64,000 nt of DNA from Apoda limacodes (GCA_946406115.1 OX291558.1:19646205-19710204); one strand, 5' to 3'. Positions 9,690 to 19,989 are shown, counted from the stretch's first letter. Numbers and translations: made by a program. Notes: generated by a model not told the origin, from the letters alone.

Positions 9690-10030
9690 TGTAACTTAAA
9701 TAACAAGAAATAAAAATGTGCCCTCAAAACTTCATCCCTTTCACAATAATACACTATCTGTACCTTTTGTGTTACCGTAAAGCTCCAATCTCGTCGATGT
9801 TTTCCGTAAAAAAGGTAAAAGTAATTCGGCATGGAAATTACTTGTGAATTTACTAAATGGAAAGTTTGCCGAAATTGGTCTGTCTTAACATAAGCAGGTA
9901 CCCATGCTTTTATATCAGACCGAATTTTATTGTATGTTTTGTTATCTGTGGAAAAGAATTTAGTGCGGAGGGGATAGTTGCAACAGGCATGTGAAAATCA
10001 TGGACGTCTTTCGGCTTGTTAAATTCTAAT
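9690..10030. repeat. Module C, copy 1
   Basis: A conserved block holding ttttgtgttaccgtaaagctc and aaaagtaattcggcatggaa. It recurs forward at 17,295-17,650 and inverted at 35,715-36,090, plus their 24,750-bp copies. The core is clearly more conserved than the sequence on either side. In this copy and at 36 kb one minus/plus frame is open for about 75 codons, but the 17-kb copy has stops, so coding is doubtful. Confidence 0.65.
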
Positions 10031-10089
10031 TATAATTTAAAAAAAGGATATAGAACGGTACCTCACTTCTACTACACATAAAGGCGAAA

Positions 10090-10290
10090 ATAGTTATTTG
10101 TTATGCAAGGCTGGAACTTGCTTTTTGGCGTGAGTGCCTATATTGAATACCGAGCAAGCGAAGGATTCAAAGATTAAACCCAAGAGCGAAGCCAGTGGTT
10201 CAAAAATTTAATCCTGAGCAAAGCGAGGGATTCTAAGGCACGAAACCCAAAAAAAATCCAGCCGTCCAAAACACACAATTTTTCAATTTT
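10090..10290. repeat. Module D: gagcgaagcgaggattc short repeats
   Basis: Three imperfect units of the type gagc.aagcga.ggattcaaa, then ggcacgaaacccaaaaaaaa and ccagccg. The inverted copy is at 35,460-35,660. I have seen this kind of repeat in lepidopteran genomes, but the element class is unknown to me. Confidence 0.55.
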
Positions 10291-11034
10291 TATTAATCAT
10301 GTTTTTAATTATTAACTTTAAGTTTATTTAGTAAAAGTAATATTTTTATAGTTAAAACAACCAAAATGATGTACCTACTGCGTACGTACTACCTACGTAA
10401 TTCCAAATAAATGTTTTTCTTTTTTTTTAAAATTTTTAGAATAAAAATACTATTATACTTAAAACCTATATATTCTTGTTGTTTATAATATTTTAACAAA
10501 CTACAATAAATTATGCATTAAATAACATTAAACAAAACATTATCTTTAAATGCAATAGTATCAAAAATTAAATTAAAGTGTTATTAACGGATAACAAATG
10601 TATAAATTAGTAAGGACGAATCACGTTTCGGACGGTTTCACGATGTTTGTTTTTATAGAATTAAAAAAAACCTTTTGCGCGCTAGCGGATAAAGGAGGTT
10701 TTTTTCACCAAATTTTAAACGACAAAGTGAGCCTTTTCGAGAGAGTGAGATCTTTTAAAAAGAACTAAAAACCAATATATGGTTGAGTTATTTAGCTCCA
10801 AACTGAGCATTTCACACAAGCCGGTCCAGATTTCACTCAAAAGCAACCAACTAATCTGGTAAAATTTTGTAGTCTGGAGACTGAAATTGATTTCAAGAAA
10901 AACACGCTTCCTAAGATCAAATAGTTCCGAGATACAGCTCACTAAGTTAAGCTTAGTTTCAGACTTGAAACAATGTTAAAAGAGTACAGAACTCTACCCA
11001 AAGCGTGACCTTTTGACATTTTAACCAGTAGTTA
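10291..11034. repeat. Block B continues, with private insert
   Basis: 10,300-10,690 matches the inverted sequence near 35,040-35,240 (attattaactttaagtttat, tacgtaattccaaataaat). About 10,690-11,030 is absent there and holds nothing I recognise. Confidence 0.5.
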
Positions 11035-11275
11035 TATTTTATAATTAAAAGCACCTAACCTAAAATTATATTAAAATTATCCGAAACTGAAACAAAAGCC
11101 TATTGTTACAGTTCTCGTATGATTGAATTTAATAAAAGGCAAAGTGAAAATTAAATAATGAAACACTTGAAAAAGGTTTTGCAACAATGTGGAAACAAAA
11201 GGTTGACAACAATATATCTGGATCAATTTATTTCATTAACCTATTTTCATGTTCCTTATTGTATTAAACATATCT
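11035..11275. repeat. Module F, copy 1
   Basis: Matches 25,215-25,445 in the same orientation (agcacctaac.taaaattata, aaacaaaagcctattgttac, atgaaacacttgaaaaaggt). In part it matches the inverse of 34,900-35,030. It ends in a single copy of the cattttcatgtt.c sequence that is amplified to five 26-bp copies at 34,773. Confidence 0.65.
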
Positions 11276-13135
11276 GTATCCAATCCTGACTTGGTTCTTA
11301 TATGATAAAATATTATTACCTTGCAAATCCGCTGAAAACAAATTAGTAGCACTCATGTACAGAAGTACACCATCCACATGTGTCGGAGTACTCCTCGCTC
11401 CTTATGTGGACGATGGCAACTTAATATTTCCGCAAAGTAACGCCTGATTCTATCAGTAATTACTTCTTAAAGTGTGTCTAGAATTGACAAAGGCGTATAT
11501 TATTATATCCCTGGTTTAATTTTATCGCTCTTTACTATAAAACTGGTATCTACAACCTGGGACATATATAAAACTACCATAGTATAACAAGACAGGTTAA
11601 AGCAGTAGTGCCCTGTTACCGAATGCACCGGCTAGGTACTCAGAAGGAGGAGAAAAGATAGAGGGAGTTCAAAGGCGAGTAAAGAAACACTTTTCAAGGC
11701 AGGTTATATTAGTATACTCTTTCATTATATAGTAGTAGCTTTTAATGCACAATATCCTAATCACATAGAGTGATTCATAACACTTAAATATCTAGATCAC
11801 AGCTACCTAATTCACAATCATACAGGACTACCTAAATAAATAGAAAGATAGCCAAACGCAAGCCTGCCTACACAAATTTTAAGTGTAGTTTTTAAAGCTT
11901 TTATTAGGGAACTAGTACATTCAGGTATCTTCGGCCTAGAGCCCGATTCGATGTCTTGCTCGCTGTAGGCACTCCTCAGGTCAGCACCGCCGTAGAAAGA
12001 AGACGCGGACGGGACTGATTTTACGTGGCCTAACAGCGTGTGGTGAGTAGTGAATATGCCGCCCGTGGCAGGCACAAGGTAAGACCGCACGTGGCTAGCA
12101 CAGTGCAAGACCGCACGTGAACGTAGCTCGCCAGTAGCTTCGGCGTAGAGCAGGTCGTCCCGTAACCTTCACCAAAAAAACAGCACAGCACAGCAGTTAA
12201 AAGACCAGCAAAGCAGCTGCCGTGCGCCGTCGTCAGACAATAAATGTGCACCCGCATACAAAGACGTCTTCTCACGGACCTCAGTTTAGTAGGAGCCGGA
12301 GCCGTAGTAAAGCAATATATATACATAGTATATATATACTAAGAACCGTACTGCAAAGGAGAAAGAGAAATGGATTAGCGACTTACCAATAACTCACAAA
12401 ACACAGAACGAGAGAAAATAAATATACAAAATTACCGAGGATGGTTTTCTTTTATAGCATAGAAGTAGATATGCAGCAATTTGTAATTTAATAATAGAAT
12501 CCGTGAAAATAATTATCAACAGAATTTTTTCACGACTACGTCAAGTATCTACGTAAAGTCAACTGTTTTGTCTTAGCGATGTTAAACATCTAGAGATTCT
12601 TTGATCTCTAAATTTAAATTACCACAGTGGTAATGGACCTAAGAGCGAATGCCCAGAAACTTCTATCGTTTCCTACATCATCCGGTCCTTTACCGGAGAC
12701 GGACCACCGGAAACGGTCGTTCCGTTATAATAGTACAGACACAATGGTCTGAGGCAGTGTTCCGTCGATAGGCTCCCCCACCAGCAGAACTGAAGAGAAT
12801 GCAATTCGGAGCGCCTCTCAGCGTGCTTCATACAAAAGAATTCCTCACTTATTTTTGACACTTGCAAATCAAACGCAACGAACTTTTGAAGACATGTTCT
12901 AGTAATAAATATCTACGTCAGCAGTGTGCCAGTTTTCTATAACATTTTATAGTTTGAAGGTTATATAGAATTCTAGTTTTTCATACAAATAGTTTCAAAA
13001 AAGATTTATAGGTCATAAAAACATTTTCAAGATTTTGGAAAACCACAGACATAAGTATTCGGCTTGCGACTTTCACTAGGAAACTTCACAGTGATCGATC
13101 AGGAATTGTCAAAAACAAATAATAAATTCGTTTAT
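11276..13135. other. Insert in left block B, holding a solo-LTR-like stretch
   Basis: Block B' lacks this 1.86 kb. Within it, about 11,600-12,450 is GC-richer. On the minus strand it shows a TATA-like run (12,317-12,341) followed by a GC-rich leader and an AATAAA signal (complement at 11,900-11,905), the layout of an LTR. Two units of the type acgtgcggtctt sit at 12,062-12,118. Neither clear TG...CA ends nor a target duplication was found, so this stays tentative. The minus-strand open frames at 11,818-12,326 have no recognisable domain. Confidence 0.35.
12650..12850 (-). repeat. Diverged paralogue of module E
   Basis: On the minus strand, tgaagcacgctgagaggcgc followed by ccgaattgcattctcttcag parallels tgaagcccgctccgaggcgc and gcgaattgcatcctcttaag of module E. 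It is much more diverged than the E copies at 13.1 and 34.6 kb, so it is an older member of the same family, inverted relative to the neighbouring one. Confidence 0.5.
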
Positions 13136-13342
13136 ATAAAGCCCGCTCCGAGGCGCCGCGAATCGCATCCTCTTAAGTGGTTGGTGAAAGGAGGTTGTCC
13201 TCACATTGTGGTGTGGGTGTGTTTTCAGTCGCTGGCTAGCCACTTCGGGTAATAAAAACCGTTGTACATACAACTTTTATGTTTTATTTGTTTATGGGTG
13301 TTCCGACAAGTAAACCATTTATAAAAGCTTTTTACCAAAACA
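13136..13342 (+). repeat. Module E, copy 1
   Basis: gcccgctccgaggcgccgcg and ggttggtgaaaggaggttgt match the inverse of 34,563-34,772 at over 85%. An open frame overlaps (13,064-13,252), but its reading is not kept with synonymous change in the partner, so no gene is called. Confidence 0.65.
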
Positions 13343-13560
13343 TACAACCGACTTTAAAAAAATGTGAAAAAGGTAAATTTAATTATTATCAAAAAATCAG
13401 ATCTAAATTACAGTTTGAAGTCGGTGTCTATCTCTTTAACAGTTTGTAACACACTTCATTTGCAGGACATCAACGTTAAACCGTAATTTAGATCAGATTT
13501 TTTGAAGATTTTTTAATAATAAAAATAACAAAAAAAAAATTTTTTTTCGAATCGGTCAAT
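13343..13560. mobile_element. accgacttcaaa-type MITE, truncated
   Basis: Starts at caaccgactttaaaaa and ends near ttcgaatcggtcaatacg. The fuller copy is inverted at 34,245-34,562. Inside is a foldback pair built on taaattacagttt and its complement (near 13,405 and 13,482). Elements beginning accgacttcaaa are widespread in Lepidoptera. Confidence 0.55.
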
Positions 13561-13813
13561 ACGTTTTCGCCCAAGTAACATTTTAGCGTTAAGAAAAGCT
13601 GTAGTGAACCTTAAATATTAAAGAGTTAGCGTTTAATTTATAAGAGAGTTATAGAGTATAATAACACCTTTATATCTTCGATTTTGGCGCAAAATTTAGC
13701 GGGTAAAGCCTGTATAGACCCTTTATAGTGGTTCTATATAACCTTTAGTAGAAGTGTATAAGAGGTTGTTATAAGATTGTCAGTTTTCCGCTCGAACATT
13801 TATTGCACCTTTG
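13561..13813. other. AT-rich stretch with ttataagag motifs
   Basis: No gene. Several variants of ttataagag/tatagtggttctat recur, reminiscent of a degenerate short tandem array. It ends exactly where block A begins, inside the conserved gagatttggacaagtgg core. Confidence 0.35.
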
Positions 13814-14465
13814 GAGATTTGGACAAGTGGGCCGGAGCCGAGGGTCCCAAGTTTGCCGAGCACTCACGGTATTATTTTCTGAATGACCTCTTCAGAATTT
13901 ACCTGAGTTTTGTAATTATTATAGACTGTTTTACAAATGGACTCAAAGAATTTTAATGGTTTTGACAACCTGGCTGGAAGTTATTTTAATTATTTTTGGT
14001 TTAATTTCTTCCTTAAATAAAGGTTTTGTTTTTTAATTAAATTTAATTAAAAATGTTATATTTGGAATATTTAAACTTAAAATTAAATGTATATGTTTCA
14101 ATTGCTAGCAGTCTTACATTATATTATTTATTTTTTTCTTCTTTGTTTAATAAAGTAGGTATGTAAAGTTTTATCATTAGACAATATCTAAGAGTAAATA
14201 CCTGAGGTTTTTTTATACCACTAATGTGGAAAACAAGCTAACGGTTCGTCTGGTACGCAGTCACCGCAGCATATGGAAGCTTGCAACATCAGGGGCGTCA
14301 CTCGCGCGTTGCCCTTTAGCTTATTTAGCTTACTAAAAGTTAGCAAGTAAAAAGTTCAGTGATTATTTATTTATTATACAAAAAATACAATTTAATTGTT
14401 TTCATTTTAAACAGTTTAATACTAAATTGAAAAACAGTTTAAACAGATTCAGTTAAAAATACAAC
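13814..14465 (+). repeat. Block A, left-flank copy (diverged)
   Basis: Begins at gagatttggacaagtgggcc and matches 38,565-39,215 at roughly 90-95%, with several indels (for example cactcacggtatta versus cactcacataattaca). At about 14,466 identity with 39,216 onward becomes nearly complete. The left part of block A (38,335-38,564) is missing here. Confidence 0.8.
14208..14316 (-). mobile_element. Truncated non-LTR 3' end
   Basis: About 109 bases matching the 3' terminus of the retrotransposon at 3,571-7,224: poly(T), ataccactaa.gtgg, acaagc, then gcttgcaacatcaggggcgt and cactcgcgcgttgcc. Severely 5'-truncated. The same fragment sits at the equivalent place in every block A copy, so it was amplified with the block. 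Confidence 0.8.
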
Positions 14466-14960
14466 TAAAATGTATCGCTTTAGCATTTTGGCTAACTTAC
14501 AGTTTTGTAACTGCCTATTTCCATTCTAAATAGTTTTTCTCTTTTTGGAGATAAGCTCTACTGCAATAGAGCTTTTGTAGATAGAGTACGGGAATTTCAG
14601 AGCTTTAATGGTATTACGGGAAATTCGTGATCTTATAAGTTTTACGAGTTGTAGTTACAAAGGATTCAATATATTAAAAGTTAGGTGGAAGTTGCGTTTG
14701 GTATTAATATTGGTATCTTTTAATTATAAATTATCAAGAAATACATAAATATACATTCAACGACTAAATTCTATTTTGATTCAAAACAAAAAAAGTATGC
14801 CTGTCGCAATGTAATTCACACACCTACTTAAATAACAAAAAGCCGTTTATCTTGTTGGTATTGCACCAGTTGAACAATACAATATTATTTTGATGATTTC
14901 ACAAAACTCTTTAATTCGCTCGTGGCTAATACGTAGTGCAATCTACTGCTTATTTAGCGA

Positions 14961-14977
14961 AGGGGGTTCGATCCCCT
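14961..14977 (+). other. tRNA-like T-arm (B box)
   Basis: agggggttcgatcccct forms a perfect 5-bp T stem with a 7-base loop and a consensus B box. No matching acceptor or D-arm lies upstream at the required distance. The inverted copy near 32,703-32,720 keeps the core. A relic of a tRNA or SINE. Confidence 0.4.
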
Positions 14978-15425
14978 GTTATGTACATACTTTTAAATTA
15001 AGTAAAGATTTTCTGACTAGATGGATCAGAGTTTGGAGTATAAATGTTACAAATACTACTGGTCTGTGTCAAAGATGTTTTCTGCTCGTTATATGTCATC
15101 ATAAAATGTCAAAGATACACTTATCCATTTTTGTTGTTATTTTAGAAATTTTCCACGTTTTAATATAAATTGCAGGTAAAGTGTGTAAAAAAACATCTAA
15201 TAAAATATTTATTTTATGTTTCAGATATGTTTAGGGGTGGACTTTTTGACCAAACATAATTTATTTACTTATATCACTTATTAGTTTAGGCTATTTATTT
15301 GAATTGAAATTGCAATAATTAACTAATAACTAGTTGTTCTAACATTCATTAATAGATATTCTCGTTTTTATTTTTAAGATTAGTGTTATATGGGGTAAAC
15401 TAATAAAGGAATGCATTAAACTCAC

Positions 15426-15552
15426 CTAGAAAGTTCTTTGATGAAAATGTTTGCATTATATTCTATCACTTGTGGCCACATAGACGATGTATTGAAATTG
15501 AAATGTTTGTTTACATTGCGCGCCACGTAAGTTTCTCCCTGGGGAGGCGCTA
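15426..15552 (-). pseudogene. Exon-like segment with splice signals
   Basis: On the minus strand a 127-base open segment is bounded by an acceptor (ttaacatttacag) and a donor (ctag/gtgagt). It would encode APPQGETYVARNVNKHFNFN followed by TSSMWPQVIEYNANIFIKEL; I do not recognise the family. The open frame extends from 15,673 to 15,422, but the upstream part looks intronic. The inverted copy at about 32,365-32,490 keeps ETYVAR.VNKHFNFN and MWPQVIE, then degenerates. Inference: a captured or relic host exon carried in block A; no flanking exon found. Confidence 0.4.
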
Positions 15553-16904
15553 CTGTAAATGTTAAAAACAAAACAATATATGGTAAATATGAAGTTCCTA
15601 TTTGTACTATGTTTTCACTTATATGGGCGTGTACTGAAGTAGTGCAAGCGGCATCAAAAAAAGATTTTGTCATTTTTAAGGCATTTGATTATTTGGGTTC
15701 CGTGGACAAATGGTAAAAGCCGAGCCCTTGTTGTTACTTCATGTTGCTGTCTGTATTCCCGTTTTCGTTGAAAGATTTTAGGGTTTTGTTAACGTTTTAT
15801 CCTACGTTTTTAAACATCCCAATCATGACATTAGTAATAACAATAAAAACTTTTCTCTAAACTCCCTTTCTAAGCTTTTCATTCCCTCCACTATGACAAA
15901 AGTCTGTCTATGAATTTCTTAAGATTTAATGATAAAATAAAGTATTATATACCTGGTGAGGGTACAGAAGATCAATCACGATAAAGGTACTGCAGCGTGT
16001 GGGGGCGTAAAGAAGCTGCTTCTACCTATTTCTTATTAGGTATCGGGATCTCTGCTAATAAAAAGACGACATCGGGAGTTCTTTTATGTATTCAGATGTT
16101 CTTTTCAATCGCCACAAGATTATACATCCTTTAGACTCATCTACTACCTAGGAGATTTATTATACAATTTTAAACTATCTTATCTGCAGTACGTCTTCTT
16201 TCATTAGGCCATCCTTCAATAGGCCTCGGGTCGTCGTGTCGGTACATTGGGTAATATCTACATTTAATCGCAATGGTGGCGATGCTTAGTGCATTTTGGA
16301 TACTGGAGTATCTTACCCTAAGACTACTGGCAATATTAGGCCATTCTACAAATTCTAGGGCTCCCTGATAGAGACAGGAATCGACCCTCCAAATTTATAT
16401 AGACTTGTCCGATCTATAATTTTCACTTTATTTAATAACGCACTGACTACATCTATTATATTTTCATAAAACCACTACGAAGTATTTGCTGCGTGAAAAA
16501 CTTTCGCTAGCATATTTACTTCCTTTACACTTAACAAGAGGTCGTAACCTCTACAGTACCTAAAATTTGACCAGTAAGCCGTGTAATTGAAGCGGATTGC
16601 AAAGGGTTCAAACCAAGTTTTGAAGTCACAAAGCGTTAGTGTTTCATGTTTAACCGATCAGGAATTAGGAAGGCGGTCATGTGCTGCGTAGAGGTAGTTA
16701 TGTAAATGTATATGCGGTCAATGCGATAAACAGACAGAGACAATATGTATTAGTGTTACTTTTAATTAAATAATATAGATAATTATGTAATATTCAGTTA
16801 CAGATAGGTAATACTAGAATTTGCATACAATGACAGAAATGAAGGCGTGAAATGATAGACGATTATTAACTAAATGAGTTGTTTCCTTTTGGCTAAGCCG
16901 CTTT

Positions 16905-16985
16905 TTGCCCTTTTTAGACCATAGACCACCGCGCTGGCTGAGTGTAAATCAGTCGTCGTTGTCCATCTAGACCTAGGGCAACCAT
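16905..16985 (-). mobile_element. SINE 3' portion
   Basis: On the minus strand gccagcgcggtggtctatgg, preceded by a gtcgtcgac-type stretch, matches the common lepidopteran SINE segment ccagcgtggtggactatgg. The inverted copy is at 31,650-31,705. Only the 3' portion is present. Confidence 0.4.
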
Positions 16986-17060
16986 TGTTATAATTCTCAA
17001 ACTATCTAAATTGGCTTAAAGACTTCTGTCATATAACAAATTCCAGGACCAATGGTTTCA

Positions 17061-17294
17061 AAGTTTCAAAGTTTAGGAACATGCCACTAAGTTATAATAC
17101 TGTATATAACTGATATATATATATATAATAACTGACCACACCTGACGTTGCCTAACTTCACACATTACTTATTCCTATAGACGAACGTAACTTGCCCACG
17201 AGGTCTTTTGTAAAAAACGAAATTGAACTTGAACGAAAAAATATGATAACTAAGTTTAAGTAGAAAGCTCAAAAAAATTTACTTTCACTTATTT
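17061..17294. other. Intergenic, with short (AT)n run
   Basis: A short (AT)n microsatellite at about 17,113-17,128. Nothing else recognised. Confidence 0.4.
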
Positions 17295-17650
17295 TGCTCC
17301 GTCTTATTTTATTTAACTTGAATAACAGGAAATAAAAAGGGGCCCTAAAAACTTTTTATCCCATTCACAATAATCCTTCTGCTACCTTTTGTGTTACCGT
17401 AAAGCTCTAATCTCGTAGATGTTTTACCCAAAAATGGTAAAAGTAATTCGGCATGGAAATTACTTGCGAAGCTACTAAATAGAAAGTTCGCCGAAACGAG
17501 TCTGCCTAAACATAGGCAGATATCCGTGTTTTAATATCTGTCCAAATTTTATCGATGTTTTGTATTCTGTGGAAAACTAATTAAATAAAGAAGGGTTTAG
17601 TTGTAATAGGTGTATAAATAGACCTTATTTTCACAAGAATGTTCTTAAAA
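17295..17650. repeat. Module C, copy 2
   Basis: Shares ttttgtgttaccgtaaagct and aaaagtaattcggcatggaaattactt-type core with 9,690-10,030. Stops in all useful frames argue against coding. Confidence 0.65.
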
Positions 17651-17769
17651 TAAATAAGGGTACATCACTATCCGTAAATGTAATGGTGGGAGTCTTTTCA
17701 AGGAAATTAGCCAAAAAATCTTTTCTTCGGTCGCGACCTTGAGATGATTAGGGAATCTTTTACTTCTGT

Positions 17770-18245
17770 CAACTAAAATTGTGCTTGCTCAGTATTTACT
17801 TGATTCAATCTTACTTACTTAACTATGCTGATATTTGCTGCACTAATCTGACAGAGGAACAATTCTATAAACTTGAGCGTCTACAAATCTCTGCATTCGC
17901 TTCATTTTTTGACTTGGACTTGGATATGACCCTGTTTCAGAATTCCGTTCACAACTCAAGTGGCTTCCAATCCGACTTCACCGGAAAGTACATATTCTTT
18001 CACTACTCTATAAAGTGCTATGCAATCCATCTACACCATGTTATCTAAAAGAGCGTTTTCATTTTATGAACCCATCTTGTCTAACTCTTTGCTTGGCTAC
18101 CAGTCCTCTTCTTAAAACACCTGGACACAGTACTAATTTTTTCAATCGTTCTTTTTCTGCAAAAGCCAATCGTCTATCTTCCTTTAAATAAAAAACTGCC
18201 TGTTTTCAAGAATTCCCTAAAATTTTATTACTTACGAACTTCCTT
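17770..18245 (+). pseudogene. Non-LTR retrotransposon ORF2 C-terminal remnant
   Basis: Decayed C-terminal part of a reverse transcriptase protein. Recognisable pieces across frames: NYADICCTNLTEEQFYKLER and LQ (an RT-tail motif commonly YADxCxxxLTEEQLxKLERLQN), then the equivalents of LKWLPI, HILSLLY, and finally LLKTPGHSTNFFNRSFSAKA, a typical lepidopteran LINE tail. Frameshifts and a stop interrupt it. It comes from a different element than that at 3.6-7.2 kb. No N-terminal domain remains. Confidence 0.7.
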
Positions 18246-18339
18246 ATTTTCAATTATGTTGACAAATTCTGCTTATTCAAATATATCTATCATTATAATA
18301 TTAAATATATTTAGTTATTGTATATATTTTCATGTATTT

Positions 18340-18459
18340 ATATTATAATATCTGTTGCCCGCGGTTTTCCCCGCCCTAAATTCGGTTATCGGATTTCCAA
18401 TTCAATACAGAAAATATTAATGTAATATTACAGAAAAAAAATCGAATCACACCTGCCGT
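18340..18459 (+). repeat. Degenerate gcccgcggtt repeat
   Basis: Contains tgttgcccgcggttttcccc and aattcggttatcgg. Related degenerate copies are at 19,110-19,335 and 30,850-30,985. The gcccgcggtt block is a common start of lepidopteran repeats; element class uncertain. Confidence 0.4.
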
Positions 18460-18463
18460 TTAA

Positions 18464-19040
18464 GGGGCTGACATAAGTGGAAGTGGGGCCCCTATTAGAT
18501 TTTTCAATTTGTATTCATCACATAAGGAATTTTCAAAAAGTGCTCAAACTAAAAGTTTAAAGTACAAATAAGCTATTTTCAGAAAGTTTTAGTCGCTATA
18601 TATTATGCATGAGTAGGCTAGAAAGTTCACTTATACTGAAAAAAAGGATAACAAAACTGGTTTAGCTATTCGAAATTTATTAAGTAATAACCAAACTTTT
18701 GTTGTAATTAAACTTTTGTTATAATTAAACAACTGATTAGCTGCACATAACTCAACACTTTATCTTCTATTAGCAATTTGGTTTAGCAGTCCCCCAGTTA
18801 TGTTACTAGTAGATAAAATTTGTGCTATTGTTAGCTAAACTTTTTTTTCAGTGTATGCTAAAAGTGCCCACTTTTAGATGATAAATAAACTTTCCAGCCT
18901 CCACAACGATTATATCTAGCAAATAAATCTTTCTAAAATTACTAAAACTTTTATTTTGAGCACTTTTCTGAAAATGAGTTTGTATTTGATGGAAATTAAA
19001 AAAAAGTAGTGAAGGCGACACTTTCACTTATGTTGGCCCC
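18464..19040. mobile_element. TTAA-flanked long-TIR MITE (577 bp)
   Basis: Ends GGGGCTGACATAAGTG (left) and, inverted, GGGGCCAACATAAGTG (right), directly flanked by TTAA at 18,460-18,463 and 19,041-19,044. Inverted similarity extends about 170 bases inward on both sides (aaaagtgctcaaa.taaaag; ggct.gaaagtt), so most of the element is a foldback. TTAA duplication suits piggyBac- or Kolobok-type mobilisation; no transposase is present. It interrupts the gcccgcggtt-type repeat at 18,340. Confidence 0.75.
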
Positions 19041-19044
19041 TTAA

Positions 19045-19500
19045 CAAGAAGCCTTATTTATGTCTTTATGTCCTTTCTCGGGACTCAAACTATCTACATG
19101 CGAAGTTTAGACGCGGTTCCACCCCCCCTAAATTCGATTATCGGTGTGGGATTTCGACGGCAACTCCTTCGTTGATAAAAAAAAAACCGACTCACGCTTG
19201 ATGTTTTCAATTAGCCTGTGTCCTTTCTCGGCACTCAAACTGTCACCATGGCAAATTTCATCTTAATTGGTACAGCGATTAAGGCGAAAAGAGGTAACGG
19301 ACAGACAGATAGACAAACGGACGGACGGACCACTATTTCACTGTTTACTATGACCTCTATGTCTAAATGATTTAATTCTTCATTTTCTTCCAAATCTTCT
19401 ATGGTGGAAGAATTGGCGGGAAGCCTTGCTTTAAATCCTTTTGGTGTTAAGCTTGTTTCCAAGGCACACAATGATTAAATTTGTGGTATATGATAATTAT
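19045..19500 (+). repeat. Degenerate retroelement tail with cagacagac
   Basis: Contains accgactcacgcttgatg, ctcaaactgtcaccatggca and a short cggacagacagatagacaaa run. It resembles lepidopteran retroelement tails of the form 'atgccaaatttcatc...aacagacagacag'. A second, shorter copy lies at 19,855-19,985. The minus-strand open frame at 19,235-19,471 crosses this repeat and is not credible as a gene. Confidence 0.45.
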
Positions 19501-19539
19501 GGAGTCGCATTAAATGATGCGAATGTTGAAATCACTGAC

Positions 19540-19850
19540 ATTCATTCAATCTTTGCTGTTTAGGAGAAGATCAATGACACAACGACTGTAGCGCCATCTA
19601 GCGGATTCAAATGTGTTTACACACTATGCAGGGACCTACTCGAACGTACACAAATAATATCATTAAAATCATCCCTGCTGTTAAGGAGAAGATGAGTAAC
19701 ACACTCACTGCAGCGCCACCTACCGGCTCTAATTGTGTTTTCAAACCATCCAGGAATCCATTGATATATTGAGTGAGAATTTCACCCAAATCGTTTCAGC
19801 CGTTCAGAAGAAGTTAGATGACAAACACACGTACAGAAGAATTATACGTA
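19540..19850 (+). repeat. Pair of gcgccatctagcgg-type modules
   Basis: Two diverged direct copies near 19,555-19,630 and 19,675-19,750 share ctgctgtt.aggagaagatga and agcgccacctaccgg versus agcgccatctagcgg. Next comes cgtttcagccgttcagaaga, typical of insect non-LTR tails. Confidence 0.45.
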
Positions 19851-19854
19851 GGAT

Positions 19855-19985
19855 AAAAACGACTCACACTTGACGTTTTCAAGTAGCTTTTGACCTTTCC
19901 CGGGACTCTGACTATCTCCATGCCAAATTTCATCTTTATCCGTACATTGGTTTAAGCGTGAAGAGGTAACAGACAGACAGAATTA
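19855..19985 (+). repeat. Second copy of the caaatttcatct/cagacagac tail
   Basis: actcacacttgacgttttca, ccatgccaaatttcatcttt and aagaggtaacagacagacag. Same family as 19,190-19,330 and 30,930-30,960. Confidence 0.5.
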
Positions 19986-19989
19986 CTCA

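Larger units (their letters stand above)
14466..17060 (+). repeat. Block A, forward copy 1
   Basis: Inverted counterpart at about 31,625-33,170. Identity with A' is near complete only to 14,695, then falls to roughly 70-75%. The right part (16,560-16,990) pairs with 31,640-32,060. Contains a tRNA-like T-arm and an exon-like segment; the rest (15,560-16,900) has no recognisable gene. Confidence 0.75.

Noticed and set aside
14961..14977. Possible tRNA gene
   Set aside because: Only a T-arm is present. No acceptor pairing, D-arm or anticodon arm fits at the proper spacing on either strand.
19235..19471. 78-codon minus-strand frame with a hydrophobic end
   Set aside because: Built across a cagacagac-type repeat tail; the hydrophobic stretch derives from the repeat.
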